This document shows positions 45,979 to 55,571 of a DNA stretch of 64,000 bases, in pieces; position 1 is the first letter of the stretch, and each line of letters opens with the position of its first letter. The position numbers and the translations under genes are program-made. The notes beneath the pieces were generated by a model that saw nothing but the letters and a program-made list of their open reading frames with translations, was not told where the DNA came from and searched no databases. The DNA comes from Aliikangiella sp965214955. GTDB lineage: Bacteria; Pseudomonadota; Gammaproteobacteria; Enterobacterales; Kangiellaceae. The DNA lies in assembly GCA_965214955.1 (NCBI GenBank), contig CBDCCU010000013.1, positions 310,001-374,000 of the forward strand, written 5' to 3'.

Positions 45979-48144
45979 CTAAAATTTACCGTAGTAACCT
46001 TCTTTTAAAGCATCGAAAAGGTTGGCGGCGGTATGAATTTCACCGTCGTATTCCACTTCTTCGTTACCTTTAAGTTCCACTTGGCTTCCATCATCCAGTG
46101 TGAACTGATAAGTGGTGTTTTCGAGATCTTCTTCTTTCACTAAAACGCCTTGGAAAACTTCGGGGTTAAAGCGGAAAGTGGTACAACCTTTAAGACCTTC
46201 TTTATAAGCGTATAAGTAAATGTCTTTGAATTCATCATACGGAAATTCGGTTGGAACATTAGCCGTTTTAGAAATTGATGAATCAATCCATTTTTGCGCC
46301 GCTGCTTGAATATCAACATGCTGAGTTGGGGTGATAGCATCAGATGTTACAAAGTATTCTGGTAGTTGCTCGTCGGCTTTATCAGAAAATGGCATAGCTT
46401 TGCTGTTAATTAACTCGCGATAAGCCAGTAGCTCGTAGGAGTAAACATCAACTTTTTCTTTGGTCTTTTTACCTTCGCGAATAACATTACGTGAATAATG
46501 ATGAGCAAAGCTTGGCTCAATACCATTACTGGCATTGTTGGCTAAAGATAATGAAATAGTACCCGTTGGTGCAATAGATGAATGATGGGTAAAACGTGCG
46601 CCAACCTCGGCAAGCTCAGCCACTAGTTCGGGATCAACCTCGGCAATTTTTTGCATATAACGGCTGTACTTAGCGTGTAGCACCTTACCTTTAACTTTAT
46701 CACCTACTTTAAAGCCGTCTTTTTTCATTTCTGGGCGCTTATAAAGCATTGCACCAGTTACATCGAATTCTTTATCCATTATTGGCGCAGCGCCTTTCTC
46801 TTTAGAAAGATCTAAACCTGCACGCCAACCTTCAACCGCTAATTCACGGGTAACTTGATCGGTAAAGTCGATAGATTCTGCCGAGCCATATTTTTTGCAA
46901 AGCATGGTTAGGGTAGAGCCTAAACCTAAATAACCCATACCGTGACGACGTTTATTATGGATCGCATCGCGCTGACCAATTAACGGCAAACCGTTAATTT
47001 CAACAACGTTATCAAGCATACGGGTAAATACACGAACCACTTTACGGAATTTATCCCAATCAAATTCGGCTTTATCGGTAAAAGGGTTATTCACAAAGCG
47101 AGTTAAATTAACCGAGCCTAATAAACAAGAGCCATAAGCAGGAAGCGGTTGTTCGCCGCATGGGTTAGTGGCACGAATATTTTCACAGAACCAGTTATTG
47201 TTTTTGTCGTTCACTTGATCAATTAAGATAAAACCAGGCTCCGCAAAGTCGTAAGTTGACGACATAATAAGGTTCCATAAATTTTTGGCTTTAATGGTTT
47301 TATGAATACGGCAAGCAACTTGCCCATTATCGTTGGTGATATAACCCTCAACTGTTGGCCATTCGCGCCATACTATTTGGTCATTGCCTTCTAAAATAGT
47401 TTCACCATTTTCAACTTCTTTGGTTGAAACAGGGAACACTAAGTGCCAGTCGGTATCGTTAATGACCGCATTCATAAATTCATCGGTAATTAATAGCGAT
47501 AAGTTAAATTGACGTAGGCGACCATCTTCGCGCTTGGCTTTAATAAATTCCATAACATCAGGGTGGCTAACATCAAAGGTTGCCATTTGAGCCCCGCGAC
47601 GACCACCAGCACTTGATACGGTAAAACACATTTTGTCGTAAATATCCATAAACGATAATGGACCAGAGGTATAAGCGCCTGCGCCAGATACATAAGCATC
47701 TTTTGGGCGTAAGGTAGAGAACTCATAGCCAATGCCGCAGCCTGCTTTAAGCGTTAACCCTGCTTCGTGAACTTTGCCTAAAATATCATCCATTGAATCG
47801 GTAATAGTGCCAGAAACCGTACAGTTGATGGTTGAGGTTGCAGGTTTATGCGCTTCGGCACCAGCGTTTGACATAATGCGACCTGCTGGAATAGCACCAT
47901 TGCGAAGTGCCCATACAAAATCATTATAAACTTCAGAACGTTTTTCTTTGTTTTCAACACCAGCTAATGCTTTTGCAACGCGCTCATAGGTACCGTCAAT
48001 ATTTTGATCAACGGCTTCACCTTCTTTGGTTTTTAATTGGTATTTTGTTTGCCAGATATCAACCGAAGTATCTTGAAACTCAATTTGAATATTTTGATAC
48101 TTGATACTTGATGGTGATGTTGCTTGTTTTAGTGATGCGCTCAT
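45979..48144 (-). CDS. nrdJa: Adenosylcobalamin-dependent ribonucleotide reductase, catalytic subunit (NrdJa)
   Basis: A 721-residue class II ribonucleotide reductase that converts ribonucleotides to deoxyribonucleotides using vitamin B12, independent of oxygen. The first active-site Cys is in STINCTVSGTI, and the finger-loop Cys in RATNPCGEQPLPAYGSCLLGSVNLT. Other conserved segments are GGRRGAQMATFDVSHPDV and APTGTISLSLANNASNGIEP. The product stops before the redox-active tail, which is supplied by NrdJb. AGAGGGAAG precedes the ATG. Its promoter region has candidate NrdR boxes and a DnaA box. No class I genes are in the window. Confidence 0.95.
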   Translation of the reverse strand: MSASLKQATSPSSIKYQNIQIEFQDTSVDIWQTKYQLKTKEGEAVDQNIDGTYERVAKALAGVENKEKRSEVYNDFVWALRNGAIPAGRIMSNAGAEAHKPATSTINCTVSGTITDSMDDILGKVHEAGLTLKAGCGIGYEFSTLRPKDAYVSGAGAYTSGPLSFMDIYDKMCFTVSSAGGRRGAQMATFDVSHPDVMEFIKAKREDGRLRQFNLSLLITDEFMNAVINDTDWHLVFPVSTKEVENGETILEGNDQIVWREWPTVEGYITNDNGQVACRIHKTIKAKNLWNLIMSSTYDFAEPGFILIDQVNDKNNNWFCENIRATNPCGEQPLPAYGSCLLGSVNLTRFVNNPFTDKAEFDWDKFRKVVRVFTRMLDNVVEINGLPLIGQRDAIHNKRRHGMGYLGLGSTLTMLCKKYGSAESIDFTDQVTRELAVEGWRAGLDLSKEKGAAPIMDKEFDVTGAMLYKRPEMKKDGFKVGDKVKGKVLHAKYSRYMQKIAEVDPELVAELAEVGARFTHHSSIAPTGTISLSLANNASNGIEPSFAHHYSRNVIREGKKTKEKVDVYSYELLAYRELINSKAMPFSDKADEQLPEYFVTSDAITPTQHVDIQAAAQKWIDSSISKTANVPTEFPYDEFKDIYLYAYKEGLKGCTTFRFNPEVFQGVLVKEEDLENTTYQFTLDDGSQVELKGNEEVEYDGEIHTAANLFDALKEGYYGKF

Positions 48145-48216
48145 GCTTCCCTCTTAATTTTATATGCCAATCATTAAGCTTTAATTTATTTTCTTTGCAC
48201 AGTTTTTAATAAAAAC

Positions 48217-48225
48217 TGTGGATAA
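48217..48225 (-). promoter_or_regulatory. Perfect DnaA box upstream of nrdJa
   Basis: TGTGGATAA, i.e. TTATCCACA on the minus strand, lies 73 bp before the nrdJa ATG. It equals the high-affinity DnaA consensus. About 0.8 such 9-mers are expected by chance in 64 kb of this composition, but E. coli nrdAB is also controlled by DnaA. Confidence 0.5.
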
Positions 48226-48288
48226 AACCTGTATAACTGCCATAAAACCTGTGTTTAAACTGTGTTTTGACAGTGAAAAATTAAAAAC

Positions 48289-48355
48289 ACACTATATATC
48301 AATGAGATACTATATCTGGTGGTGTTTTGCTTTGGTTAGGCACAATATATAGATG
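48289..48355 (-). promoter_or_regulatory. Three candidate NrdR boxes upstream of nrdJa
   Basis: The NrdR consensus is roughly acaCwAtATaTwGtgt. Boxes start at 48289 (ACACTATATATCAATG), 48307 (ATACTATATCTGGTGG) and 48340 (GCACAATATATAGATG). The last matches the ten-base core fully. Boxes two and three are 33 bp apart and one and three 51 bp apart, near whole helical turns. The group lies 145-211 bp upstream of the ATG in the 277-bp gap before nrdJa. Confidence 0.6.
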
Positions 48356-48421
48356 AGGTGCGCCAAAGTAAAGTGAAAATTGTGAAATATTCACACTAAA
48401 ATTTGGCGTTTTTTAACGAGC

Positions 48422-50110
48422 TTATCTGGGGTAGAGCGGAGGAATTCCTTGAGAGCCCTTATTCTTTCGTTGCGAAAATAATTGCTGATAAATTTGCTCA
48501 ATATCTTGATTGTTCAGCTCAACCAATTGTTCAGATCTTTGAGATGAATAAAGCATTAATTCTAAGTTTTGCACTTTACTGATTAATGATTGCTCAGCGA
48601 GTAAACTTTTTAAAGAGCCAAGTGATTGAATTTTTGTAAAGCCAGCGGCTTGTGCCAATTGAATGAGCAATTTTTCAACGGCAGAAACCTGATTGTTATT
48701 AGCTTGTTGCTTTAATTGTTTTAGTATTGATTGAGCGTTCTCAATTGGCGGCTGTTTGTTGGTTTCACCCGTTGGATACTGAGCAGTGACAGTTGGTGAT
48801 TTTTTAAAATAGGCTAAAAGTGTTAGTAGCCATAAGAGTAACAAGCCAGCTGATGTATATTTCCAAGCTAAGTTGTTTTCTGATAACACGGGCTCTTTAA
48901 TAACCGGTTCAACCTTAACAGTAGGAAGCTCAGGTGTTTGTGCTTGCTGGTTATCAGATGGTAAAACATTAAATGTTCTCGGTGGTAATACTGCTGTTTG
49001 TACGCTATCAGTTTTTGTGTTCCACCATTGAAGTTTCACTTCTGGAATAGTGATTTCTCCAGATTGCGATGGGATCACGGCAAATTTTTCTATTCTTTGT
49101 CCTTGCACACCATTTGGTGTAATGTTGCGTTCTTTTTGTGGCGTATCAGGATACAGCTGTAACCCTTGAATGGTTGGAAAGTTAATTTCTGGTAATTGAG
49201 ATTCGCTCAAACCTTGAACCGTTAAATTAACCGTCCAGGTGATTGGCTCACCCACTTTCAATGATTGTGGGTTAGGCGACCACCTGTCAGTTAAAGTCAC
49301 ATTCTCTGCGGGCAGCCAAGGTGTTGGTGCATTAGCAGGCTTGGGTTTTACTGCTATTTTAATAGGTTGTGTTGATACGCTTATTGGGCGGGTAGAATTA
49401 AGAAATGTACTACGCCTACGATTATTATCATTGACATCGGCAGTAAAAGTTACGGGGCTTATTTCTATGTCGCCACTTTCTTGTGGAAATATTGCGTACT
49501 TACGTTGGGTAACAATGTAGCGTTTGTTATCAATAATTTTCTCAAATTGAGTATCATCACCTAGCTTTTCAATAATTGAATTGCCTGCCGTAGGCTCTGT
49601 TAAGCTGGCATAGTGTGTTTGAACTGCTCTATATAAACTAATGGTAAAAACCATTTGTTGTTGTACATAAATCTTTTCGCTAGACACTTTGGCATCTAAA
49701 AATATGGCTTTTAATTGACCATTAAGCGCAATTTCATTTGAAGAGTCTTTAATGTTCAACTCAATAGGTTTGCTTGACTCATTGCCAATGGTTATTGCGG
49801 GTAAGGTGATTTTGCCTGTTTTTAGCGTTTTTAGTTTTATCTTCCAGCCTTTAACGCTTGAACGACTTCCGTTGATTATTTGGGTATGTTGGTATTGACT
49901 GCTTGAAACAATGGTAAAGTCGGCAGGGATCAAACTGAGATCGGGCTGACTGTCGGTATTATGATCAATTTTAAGATCGAGAACAAAAGTTTCACCAGCA
50001 GAAATATCTTGCCGATCAATAGACTGCTCAACTTTAGCGCTAATAGGCAACGCTAAAACAATTAAAATGATCAGTGCAAAAATTTGAATGAATGTGCTTT
50101 TACTTACCAC
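48422..50110 (-). CDS. batD: BatD-like oxygen-tolerance membrane protein
   Basis: A 562-residue BatD protein, last gene of the second MoxR module. It has a signal peptide (FIQIFALIILIVLALPISAKV), repeated beta-sandwich domains in the periplasm (SAGETFVLDLKID, VYVQQQMVFTISLYRA, VGEPITWTVNLTVQG), one transmembrane helix near 430-450 (SAGLLLLWLLTLLAYFKK), and a cytoplasmic tail. The GTG start overlaps the upstream gene by 7 bp. Bat proteins were named from Bacteroides aerotolerance; a role in oxidative or envelope stress is inferred from that. Confidence 0.85.
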   Translation of the reverse strand: MVSKSTFIQIFALIILIVLALPISAKVEQSIDRQDISAGETFVLDLKIDHNTDSQPDLSLIPADFTIVSSSQYQHTQIINGSRSSVKGWKIKLKTLKTGKITLPAITIGNESSKPIELNIKDSSNEIALNGQLKAIFLDAKVSSEKIYVQQQMVFTISLYRAVQTHYASLTEPTAGNSIIEKLGDDTQFEKIIDNKRYIVTQRKYAIFPQESGDIEISPVTFTADVNDNNRRRSTFLNSTRPISVSTQPIKIAVKPKPANAPTPWLPAENVTLTDRWSPNPQSLKVGEPITWTVNLTVQGLSESQLPEINFPTIQGLQLYPDTPQKERNITPNGVQGQRIEKFAVIPSQSGEITIPEVKLQWWNTKTDSVQTAVLPPRTFNVLPSDNQQAQTPELPTVKVEPVIKEPVLSENNLAWKYTSAGLLLLWLLTLLAYFKKSPTVTAQYPTGETNKQPPIENAQSILKQLKQQANNNQVSAVEKLLIQLAQAAGFTKIQSLGSLKSLLAEQSLISKVQNLELMLYSSQRSEQLVELNNQDIEQIYQQLFSQRKNKGSQGIPPLYPR

Positions 50111-51969
50111 AGTTTTTTCTCTTTTTGTTGTCGTCCACGTCGTTGATATTCGCGATACATTTTACGGCGTAATAAGCCGCCAGGATCGTCGGGAATTTTC
50201 TCTAGCCAGTGCTCTAATGCTTGATCTTTTTCTGATTTGTCTCGCTCATCTTCGCTGATTTCAGCTTCTTGTTTTTGTTGTTCTTGTTGCTGTTGTTGTT
50301 GCTCAGACTGTTGCTGCTGTTGCTCTTCTTGCTCTGAGTTTTGTTGATCTTGTTGTTGTTGATTATTCGAATCAGAATCTTGCGACTGATCGTTTTGTTG
50401 CTCTTGATCTTGCTGTTGTTGATCTTGATTTTGCTGTTCTTGTTGCTGCTGGTTTAAAAGATCTTCAACAATTTTTTTATTAAATAATCCGTCTTCATGC
50501 TCAGGGTTTTGCTCTAATAATTGGTTATACTTTTCTAATGATTGTTCAAGTTTTTGCGCTTTAGCCAAACTGGTTGCTTCATTGTATAAGTCGCGTTCGG
50601 TAATTTGAGTATTGCCGGTTGTGTTATTAGCAAACATATTAGCCGCTTGCTCAAAATTACCTTGTTTATAATTAGCGCTAGCAAGCCAGTCTTGTGATTG
50701 ATATAGATTAGCGGCTTGTTCATAGTTGCCGTTGTTAAAGGCTTTTTGTGCTTGCTGATCGCGAGTTAACCAGAGATCTTGCCAAAATTGGTTAAGCTGT
50801 GATTTTTCGGAAGAGATTTCAGTCGTTGTTTCTGAAGATTCTGTTTCAGAGTTTGAGGACTCTTGTGACAGTTTTTGCTCTGCGGCGTAAAGCGGCTGGG
50901 GTGATAGCGCCATAAGCATTGTTAACGAGGTTAAAATTGATGTAATGGTCATTAACCCTGCGACAGGCGCTTTAAATAAACGAATAATAAACAAAAACAC
51001 AACTAGCCAAATTAGCCAATAGCCATCATCAATCCATTTGCTGATCTTTTGATCTTGATTAAGTTCAGTATCACTATTTTCTCGTTGCCAATCACTATGT
51101 TCAACCAAGTATTCAATATCGGTGCTATCGGGTGTTAAAGTAATATAGCCAGCGTCGAGAGAGTTAGTAATAGTGCGAAGGTGCTGTTCTTCGAGTTTGG
51201 GCACAACAATTGAGCCACCAGAATCTTTTAAAAAGCCATTACCATTAGGCAGGGGAATTGGCGCACCTTGTTTTGTACCAATGGCTAGAATTGACAATTG
51301 ATACCCCGAATCTTTAATGGGCTCGATAATCGCATTAATTTGATCTTGCTCGACACCATCGGTTAACCAAATAATTTGTCCACTATTATGCTTAGCATTT
51401 TTTAATAGCTCGATGGCTTTTTGCATACCTAAATCGGGGCGACTACCTAATACAGGCATTATTTGCGTGGATAATGTGGGCACTAATGAAGCAATGGTGT
51501 TTGCATCTGAGGTTAAAGGGCTAATAACAAAAGCATCACCTGCATAAACCACTAAACCAATGCTGCCTTCTTTAGACTCTTTAAGTAAGTCAATTAACTT
51601 AAACTTGGCTCTTTCTAAACGAGAGGGTTTTATATCGTTAGCGTCCATAGATAAAGACAAATCAACTAAAATAACTTGAGCGTTTTCCGAAGCTAAAACT
51701 GGTACAGCTTGTTGTCTAAAACTAGGGCCACTAATTGCCAAGATTAAACAGGTTGTTAGCAATGTAACGAGTAATGTTGGAAAGCTCGAACGCTTTGTTT
51801 TTTGCTCTGTTGTGATTAAAAATTTTAATAAGTGTGGAGATATTACCTTATGCCAAGCCGAATCTTTTTGTGATTGTTGCTTGGCAAAATAGATTAAAAT
51901 AAACGCTGGGATCAGCAGCAATAAATAGGCTTCGCGAATAAAGTGAAATTGACTGAAATCAACGGGCAT
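50104..51969 (-). CDS. VWA + TPR protein (BatB/BatC fusion) with Gln-rich tail
   Basis: A 621-residue inner-membrane protein joining BatB and BatC. N-terminal helices (LLLLIPAFILIYFA and LLVTLLTTCLILAISG) precede a von Willebrand A domain with the MIDAS start VDLSLSMDAND and later WLTDGVEQD. Another two helices follow near residues 310-355. A TPR region at about 400-490 (QKAFNNGNYEQAANLY, LYNEATSLAKAQKLEQSLEKY) is then followed by about 75 residues that are mostly Gln/Asp/Glu/Ser, encoded by CAA-rich DNA. It overlaps both neighbours. It probably forms a complex with BatA in the periplasmic or membrane layer. Confidence 0.87.
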   Translation of the reverse strand: MPVDFSQFHFIREAYLLLLIPAFILIYFAKQQSQKDSAWHKVISPHLLKFLITTEQKTKRSSFPTLLVTLLTTCLILAISGPSFRQQAVPVLASENAQVILVDLSLSMDANDIKPSRLERAKFKLIDLLKESKEGSIGLVVYAGDAFVISPLTSDANTIASLVPTLSTQIMPVLGSRPDLGMQKAIELLKNAKHNSGQIIWLTDGVEQDQINAIIEPIKDSGYQLSILAIGTKQGAPIPLPNGNGFLKDSGGSIVVPKLEEQHLRTITNSLDAGYITLTPDSTDIEYLVEHSDWQRENSDTELNQDQKISKWIDDGYWLIWLVVFLFIIRLFKAPVAGLMTITSILTSLTMLMALSPQPLYAAEQKLSQESSNSETESSETTTEISSEKSQLNQFWQDLWLTRDQQAQKAFNNGNYEQAANLYQSQDWLASANYKQGNFEQAANMFANNTTGNTQITERDLYNEATSLAKAQKLEQSLEKYNQLLEQNPEHEDGLFNKKIVEDLLNQQQQEQQNQDQQQQDQEQQNDQSQDSDSNNQQQQDQQNSEQEEQQQQQSEQQQQQQEQQKQEAEISEDERDKSEKDQALEHWLEKIPDDPGGLLRRKMYREYQRRGRQQKEKKLW

Positions 51970-53023
51970 TTTCAGTCTCCGTGTTGTGTTTGTTTGCTCT
52001 TTGATTGGCTAAATTTACCCGCGTTAAAGAGGCAACGCTATTTTTTAATAGGCTTAGCATTAATGGAAATAAAAAGACAATAAGCCCAAATAATGCGGGA
52101 TAATAAAATAATTCTTGAATGGGTCGATAAATTTCTGGCTCATCTTCTACAGGCTCTAATTGATCGAGCAGTTCATAAATATTGGCAAGCTCTTGGGTAC
52201 TGCGCGCTCTAAAATATCGACCACCAGTAATTTGCGCCACTTGAGTTAATGTGGCTTCATCAAGCTCGGCAGAGGGATTAAATTTTGTTGTGCCAAATAA
52301 CAAAGATTGCCTTATTGCTTCGTCAGCGCCAACTCCAATGGTATAAATTTTAACCCCAGCGTGTTGGGCTAATTTTGCTGCTTCAATTGGATCTAGCTCG
52401 CCAGAATTATTGCGACCATCGGTTAATAAAATTAGCACACGGTTTTGCTCGGGTCTTTCTCGTAATCTTTTAACCGCTAAACCAATTCCGTCACCCACTG
52501 CTGTTCTTGATGCACCGGCTAGGCCAATTTCGGTTTCATCCAACATATGTTGAACCGTTTTTAAATCGAAGGTTAGCGGGGTTTGCAAATAAGCGTTTTC
52601 GCCAAATAACACTAGACCCAAACGGTCGCCTTCACGTCGTTCAATAAATTGTGAGATGATTGATTTAACCACTAACAAACGATTAGCAGGGCGGTTACCT
52701 AATTTTAAATCTTCTTCTTCCATACTGCCCGAGACATCAATGCTTAGCAGTAAATCGCGTCCGCTAACCGGTAATTCAATCGGCTCGTCAATCCACTGAG
52801 GTCTTGCTGCGGCTAAAATAATGAGGCACCAAACCACAAAGCTAAGCAAGCGAGAAATTAAATCTGAATGACTCGACTGGTTAACATGGGCAATGGCATT
52901 CCAAGATTCAAACAAAGGGGTGCGAATAGTTGCTAATTGTGGTTGCTCTGGCTTTTTAAATAGCCAAATTAATAGTGGTAAAGGAATAAGCGCTAGCGCC
53001 ATAGGGAAGGCAAGTTCTAACAT
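51959..53023 (-). CDS. batA: VWA-domain membrane protein (BatA-like)
   Basis: A 354-residue aerotolerance-type protein. It starts with a hydrophobic helix (LELAFPMALALIPLPLLIWLF), a second helix near 60-77, then a full von Willebrand A domain: MIDAS DVSGSMEEEDL, TAVGDGIGLAVKRL and LLTDGRNNSGE, ending with a helix near 310-330 (LFGLIVFLFPLMLSLL). The start overlaps the DUF4381 stop by one base and its end overlaps BatB/C by 11 bp. It is expected to bind metal and proteins, with BatB/C. Confidence 0.9.
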   Translation of the reverse strand: MLELAFPMALALIPLPLLIWLFKKPEQPQLATIRTPLFESWNAIAHVNQSSHSDLISRLLSFVVWCLIILAAARPQWIDEPIELPVSGRDLLLSIDVSGSMEEEDLKLGNRPANRLLVVKSIISQFIERREGDRLGLVLFGENAYLQTPLTFDLKTVQHMLDETEIGLAGASRTAVGDGIGLAVKRLRERPEQNRVLILLTDGRNNSGELDPIEAAKLAQHAGVKIYTIGVGADEAIRQSLLFGTTKFNPSAELDEATLTQVAQITGGRYFRARSTQELANIYELLDQLEPVEDEPEIYRPIQELFYYPALFGLIVFLFPLMLSLLKNSVASLTRVNLANQRANKHNTETENAR

Positions 53024-53547
53024 TATGCTGTTGCCCTCGTTGCTTTTTGCGAATGTTTACTGAGTGCTTTGGTTTTAACAATAGCAGTTAATAGTTGATG
53101 GCTTTTTTCGAGTAAGTCGTGCCAGTTTGAATTTGAAATTGAAACTTCTTTTTGATAAACAAACTCGGTTATCCAGTGTATTTGTTGGTTGGTAAACTGA
53201 TGTTGAGGTTGTTCAGCATTTAAAAAAGTAATCCAGTTGTTACCCGTTAAGGAGGCAACTTGTGATTGAGGATAATAAACCAATGCAATTCTTTTAATAA
53301 GTGCCGAAAGTTTAGCTAATGAGTCGGTTGTTGCTTGTTTTGATTTTAATTCGGCAATTTCAACGGCTAAAGGTTTTAATAGCGCCAGCGCTTTACGTTT
53401 TTTGATCTGTTTAATAACAAAATAAATAATAATTAAAGCCAGTAGCAAAAGGATGATCCACCAGCCTGGTGTCATCACAAATCCATCAATTTGCTCGGGC
53501 AAATGAATGTCTTTAAGTTTGTCTAGTGGATTTTCATTTTGAGCCAT
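53023..53547 (-). CDS. DUF4381 membrane protein of the Bat operon
   Basis: A 174-residue protein with one transmembrane helix near residues 28-48 (GWWIILLLLALIIIYFVIK) after a short proline-rich N-terminus (DKLKDIHLPEQIDGFVMTPGWW), the DUF4381 signature. The rest is a helical cytoplasmic domain (LSALIKRIALVYYPQSQVASLTGNNWITFL). It lies between DUF58 and BatA with 2-bp and overlapping junctions, its normal place in gammaproteobacterial bat operons. Function is unknown beyond this association. Confidence 0.8.
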   Translation of the reverse strand: MAQNENPLDKLKDIHLPEQIDGFVMTPGWWIILLLLALIIIYFVIKQIKKRKALALLKPLAVEIAELKSKQATTDSLAKLSALIKRIALVYYPQSQVASLTGNNWITFLNAEQPQHQFTNQQIHWITEFVYQKEVSISNSNWHDLLEKSHQLLTAIVKTKALSKHSQKATRATA

Positions 53548-53549
53548 AG

Positions 53550-54572
53550 TTATTGATTGATCCTTGAGAGTGACTTAGTTGAAATTTGATGTCCATAAGA
53601 CTCTTGTTGGTAGTTGGTATCAACTTGGGTAAATACCCCTTTATGGCTTAAAGAAAACGACTGAATATTTTCTGTTTTATTAATGAAGTGCTTTTTATAG
53701 GAGCGCCTAGTTTTATTATTTTGAGTGTTTAAAAACGACTCAGACATACCATTGCTAATGCCGTAAAGCCCTGCTGGTGGTAGTGATTTTTCAATTGGAT
53801 CACTAATTAAAATACAATGAATATCAGCATGCTGTGACAAACGGCTAAGCTGTTTTTCGCAGCTTTCATCAAATTGGTTAAAATCACTGATTAAATGAAT
53901 CACTGTTCCAGGTTTGGCTAAATGGCTTAATCGTTTTAACGTGTCGGCTAATTGATTAGTATTCGATTTTTCAGCTGATTGAATTGGCTGAGTTGAAAAC
54001 ACTTCACCTAATGTTGCATCATAATTTTCAACAATACGATTTAATAGCCGCATACAATTGCGCCTGTTGCTTGATGGTTTCATTTCAAAGTGACGATTTT
54101 GAGAATAGAGCAGAGCGCCAAATCTGTCGCCATTAGATAAGGTGTTCCACATAAGCTGTGAAGCTATTTTACTAGCAATTACCGATTTAAAAGCCTGAGC
54201 AGTGCCAAAAAACATACTTGGCATTTGGTCGAGCACCACAAATACCGGTTTTTCTCTTTCTTCTTTAAAAAGTTTGGTATGGGCTTCGCCAGTTCTGGCA
54301 GTTACCCGCCAATCAATATTACGAATATCGTCGCCAATTTGGTATAGCCGAACTTCGTCAAAGTCCATGCCTCTACCTTTAAAGCGAGAGCGAAAACCAC
54401 CAACACGATTGGTTTTTACTTGAGAGTCGGGTGCAAGCCATTGAATTATGGGCTGATGCCTAGTTTCGATAAGATCGGTTAAAGTGAGATCAATGCCGTT
54501 TTTATAATCATCGGGCAATTGATCACGACTAGCGTGAATATTAGTGTTGGATGGATTAGTCCACAAAGCCAT
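53550..54572 (-). CDS. DUF58 protein (MoxR module 2)
   Basis: A 340-residue DUF58 protein without transmembrane helices, unlike the one at 19376. The core contains FRSRFKGRGMDFDEVRLYQIGDDIRNIDW followed by RVTARTGEAHTKLFKEERE (about residues 57-105), and a VWA-like fold follows with DQMPSMFFGT in place of the MIDAS start and LISDFNQFDESCE later. It follows MoxR by 15 bp. The two DUF58 proteins in this window thus represent different subgroups. Confidence 0.88.
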   Translation of the reverse strand: MALWTNPSNTNIHASRDQLPDDYKNGIDLTLTDLIETRHQPIIQWLAPDSQVKTNRVGGFRSRFKGRGMDFDEVRLYQIGDDIRNIDWRVTARTGEAHTKLFKEEREKPVFVVLDQMPSMFFGTAQAFKSVIASKIASQLMWNTLSNGDRFGALLYSQNRHFEMKPSSNRRNCMRLLNRIVENYDATLGEVFSTQPIQSAEKSNTNQLADTLKRLSHLAKPGTVIHLISDFNQFDESCEKQLSRLSQHADIHCILISDPIEKSLPPAGLYGISNGMSESFLNTQNNKTRRSYKKHFINKTENIQSFSLSHKGVFTQVDTNYQQESYGHQISTKSLSRINQ

Positions 54573-54587
54573 AGCGATTTCTCAGAA

Positions 54588-55571
54588 TTAGCCGAGTGGG
54601 GTCATTTGAATAAGCTTGGCAATCACCATGTCGGTATCAACACCTTCAGCTTCGGCCTCATAAGTTAAAATGAGGCGATGGCGTAAAATATCAAAAGCCA
54701 TTGCTTGAATATCTTCTGGAGTAACATAATCTCTGCCAGCAAGCCATGCGCTTGCGCGGGCGCATCGGTCAAGCGAAATAGTCGCCCTAGGGCTTGCACC
54801 ATAGTCAATCCAGCGATTGAGATCGGCATTGAGTTCGGCAGTATCGCGAGTATTAACAATAAGCTGAATAATATATTGTTCTAGCTGTGGCGACATAAAT
54901 ATATCAAGCACTTGCTCTCTGGCAGCAAATAAATGTTCTTGAGTTAATTCTTCTACATTATCATCTTGATAAGCTTTATGTGCTTCACGGCGAGTTAATT
55001 GCAATATTTTTGCCTCGGCTTCGGCGCTGGGGTAGTCAACTTTAACGTGCATTAAAAAACGATCAAGCTGAGCTTCAGGAAGTGGGTAGGTCCCTTCTTG
55101 TTCAATTGGGTTTTGGGTTGCCATTACAAGAAATAATGGTGGTAGCTGATAGGTTTGACTACCAACAGTGACCTGACGTTCTGCCATTGCTTCTAATAAT
55201 GCCGATTGTACTTTTGCTGGTGCTCGGTTAATTTCATCGGCCAAAATCAAGTTATGAAACAAAGGACCTTTTTCAAAGCGAAAACTGCCGTCTTGCGGGC
55301 GATAAATTTCGGTGCCAGTTAAATCGGCAGGTAATAAATCGGGAGTAAACTGTATTCGGTGGAAGTCACCTTCAATGCCTTTAGATAGGGCATTAATTGC
55401 GCGAGTTTTGGCTAGTCCTGGCGCGCCTTCAACAATTAAATGACCATCAGCGAGCAGAGCAATCATTAGTCGATCAACTAAACTTTCTTGCCCAACAATT
55501 TGCTCACAGAGCAAGGTTTTTAGCTGGGCAAATTTTTCATTCAGTAATTGGGCTGATTCATTTATCGACAT
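54588..55571 (-). CDS. MoxR-family AAA+ ATPase (second module, first gene of bat operon)
   Basis: A 327-residue MoxR ATPase. Walker A is EGAPGLAKTRAINAL, Walker B LADEINRAPAKVQSALLEAMAERQV, sensor 1 ATQNPIEQEGTYPLPEAQLDRF, and arginine-rich lid WIDYGASPRATISLDRCAR. It begins the six-gene minus-strand run MoxR-DUF58-DUF4381-BatA-BatB/C-BatD. MoxR in such operons is thought to remodel the VWA proteins. This copy is more typical of MoxR proper than the one at 18452. Confidence 0.92.
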   Translation of the reverse strand: MSINESAQLLNEKFAQLKTLLCEQIVGQESLVDRLMIALLADGHLIVEGAPGLAKTRAINALSKGIEGDFHRIQFTPDLLPADLTGTEIYRPQDGSFRFEKGPLFHNLILADEINRAPAKVQSALLEAMAERQVTVGSQTYQLPPLFLVMATQNPIEQEGTYPLPEAQLDRFLMHVKVDYPSAEAEAKILQLTRREAHKAYQDDNVEELTQEHLFAAREQVLDIFMSPQLEQYIIQLIVNTRDTAELNADLNRWIDYGASPRATISLDRCARASAWLAGRDYVTPEDIQAMAFDILRHRLILTYEAEAEGVDTDMVIAKLIQMTPLG

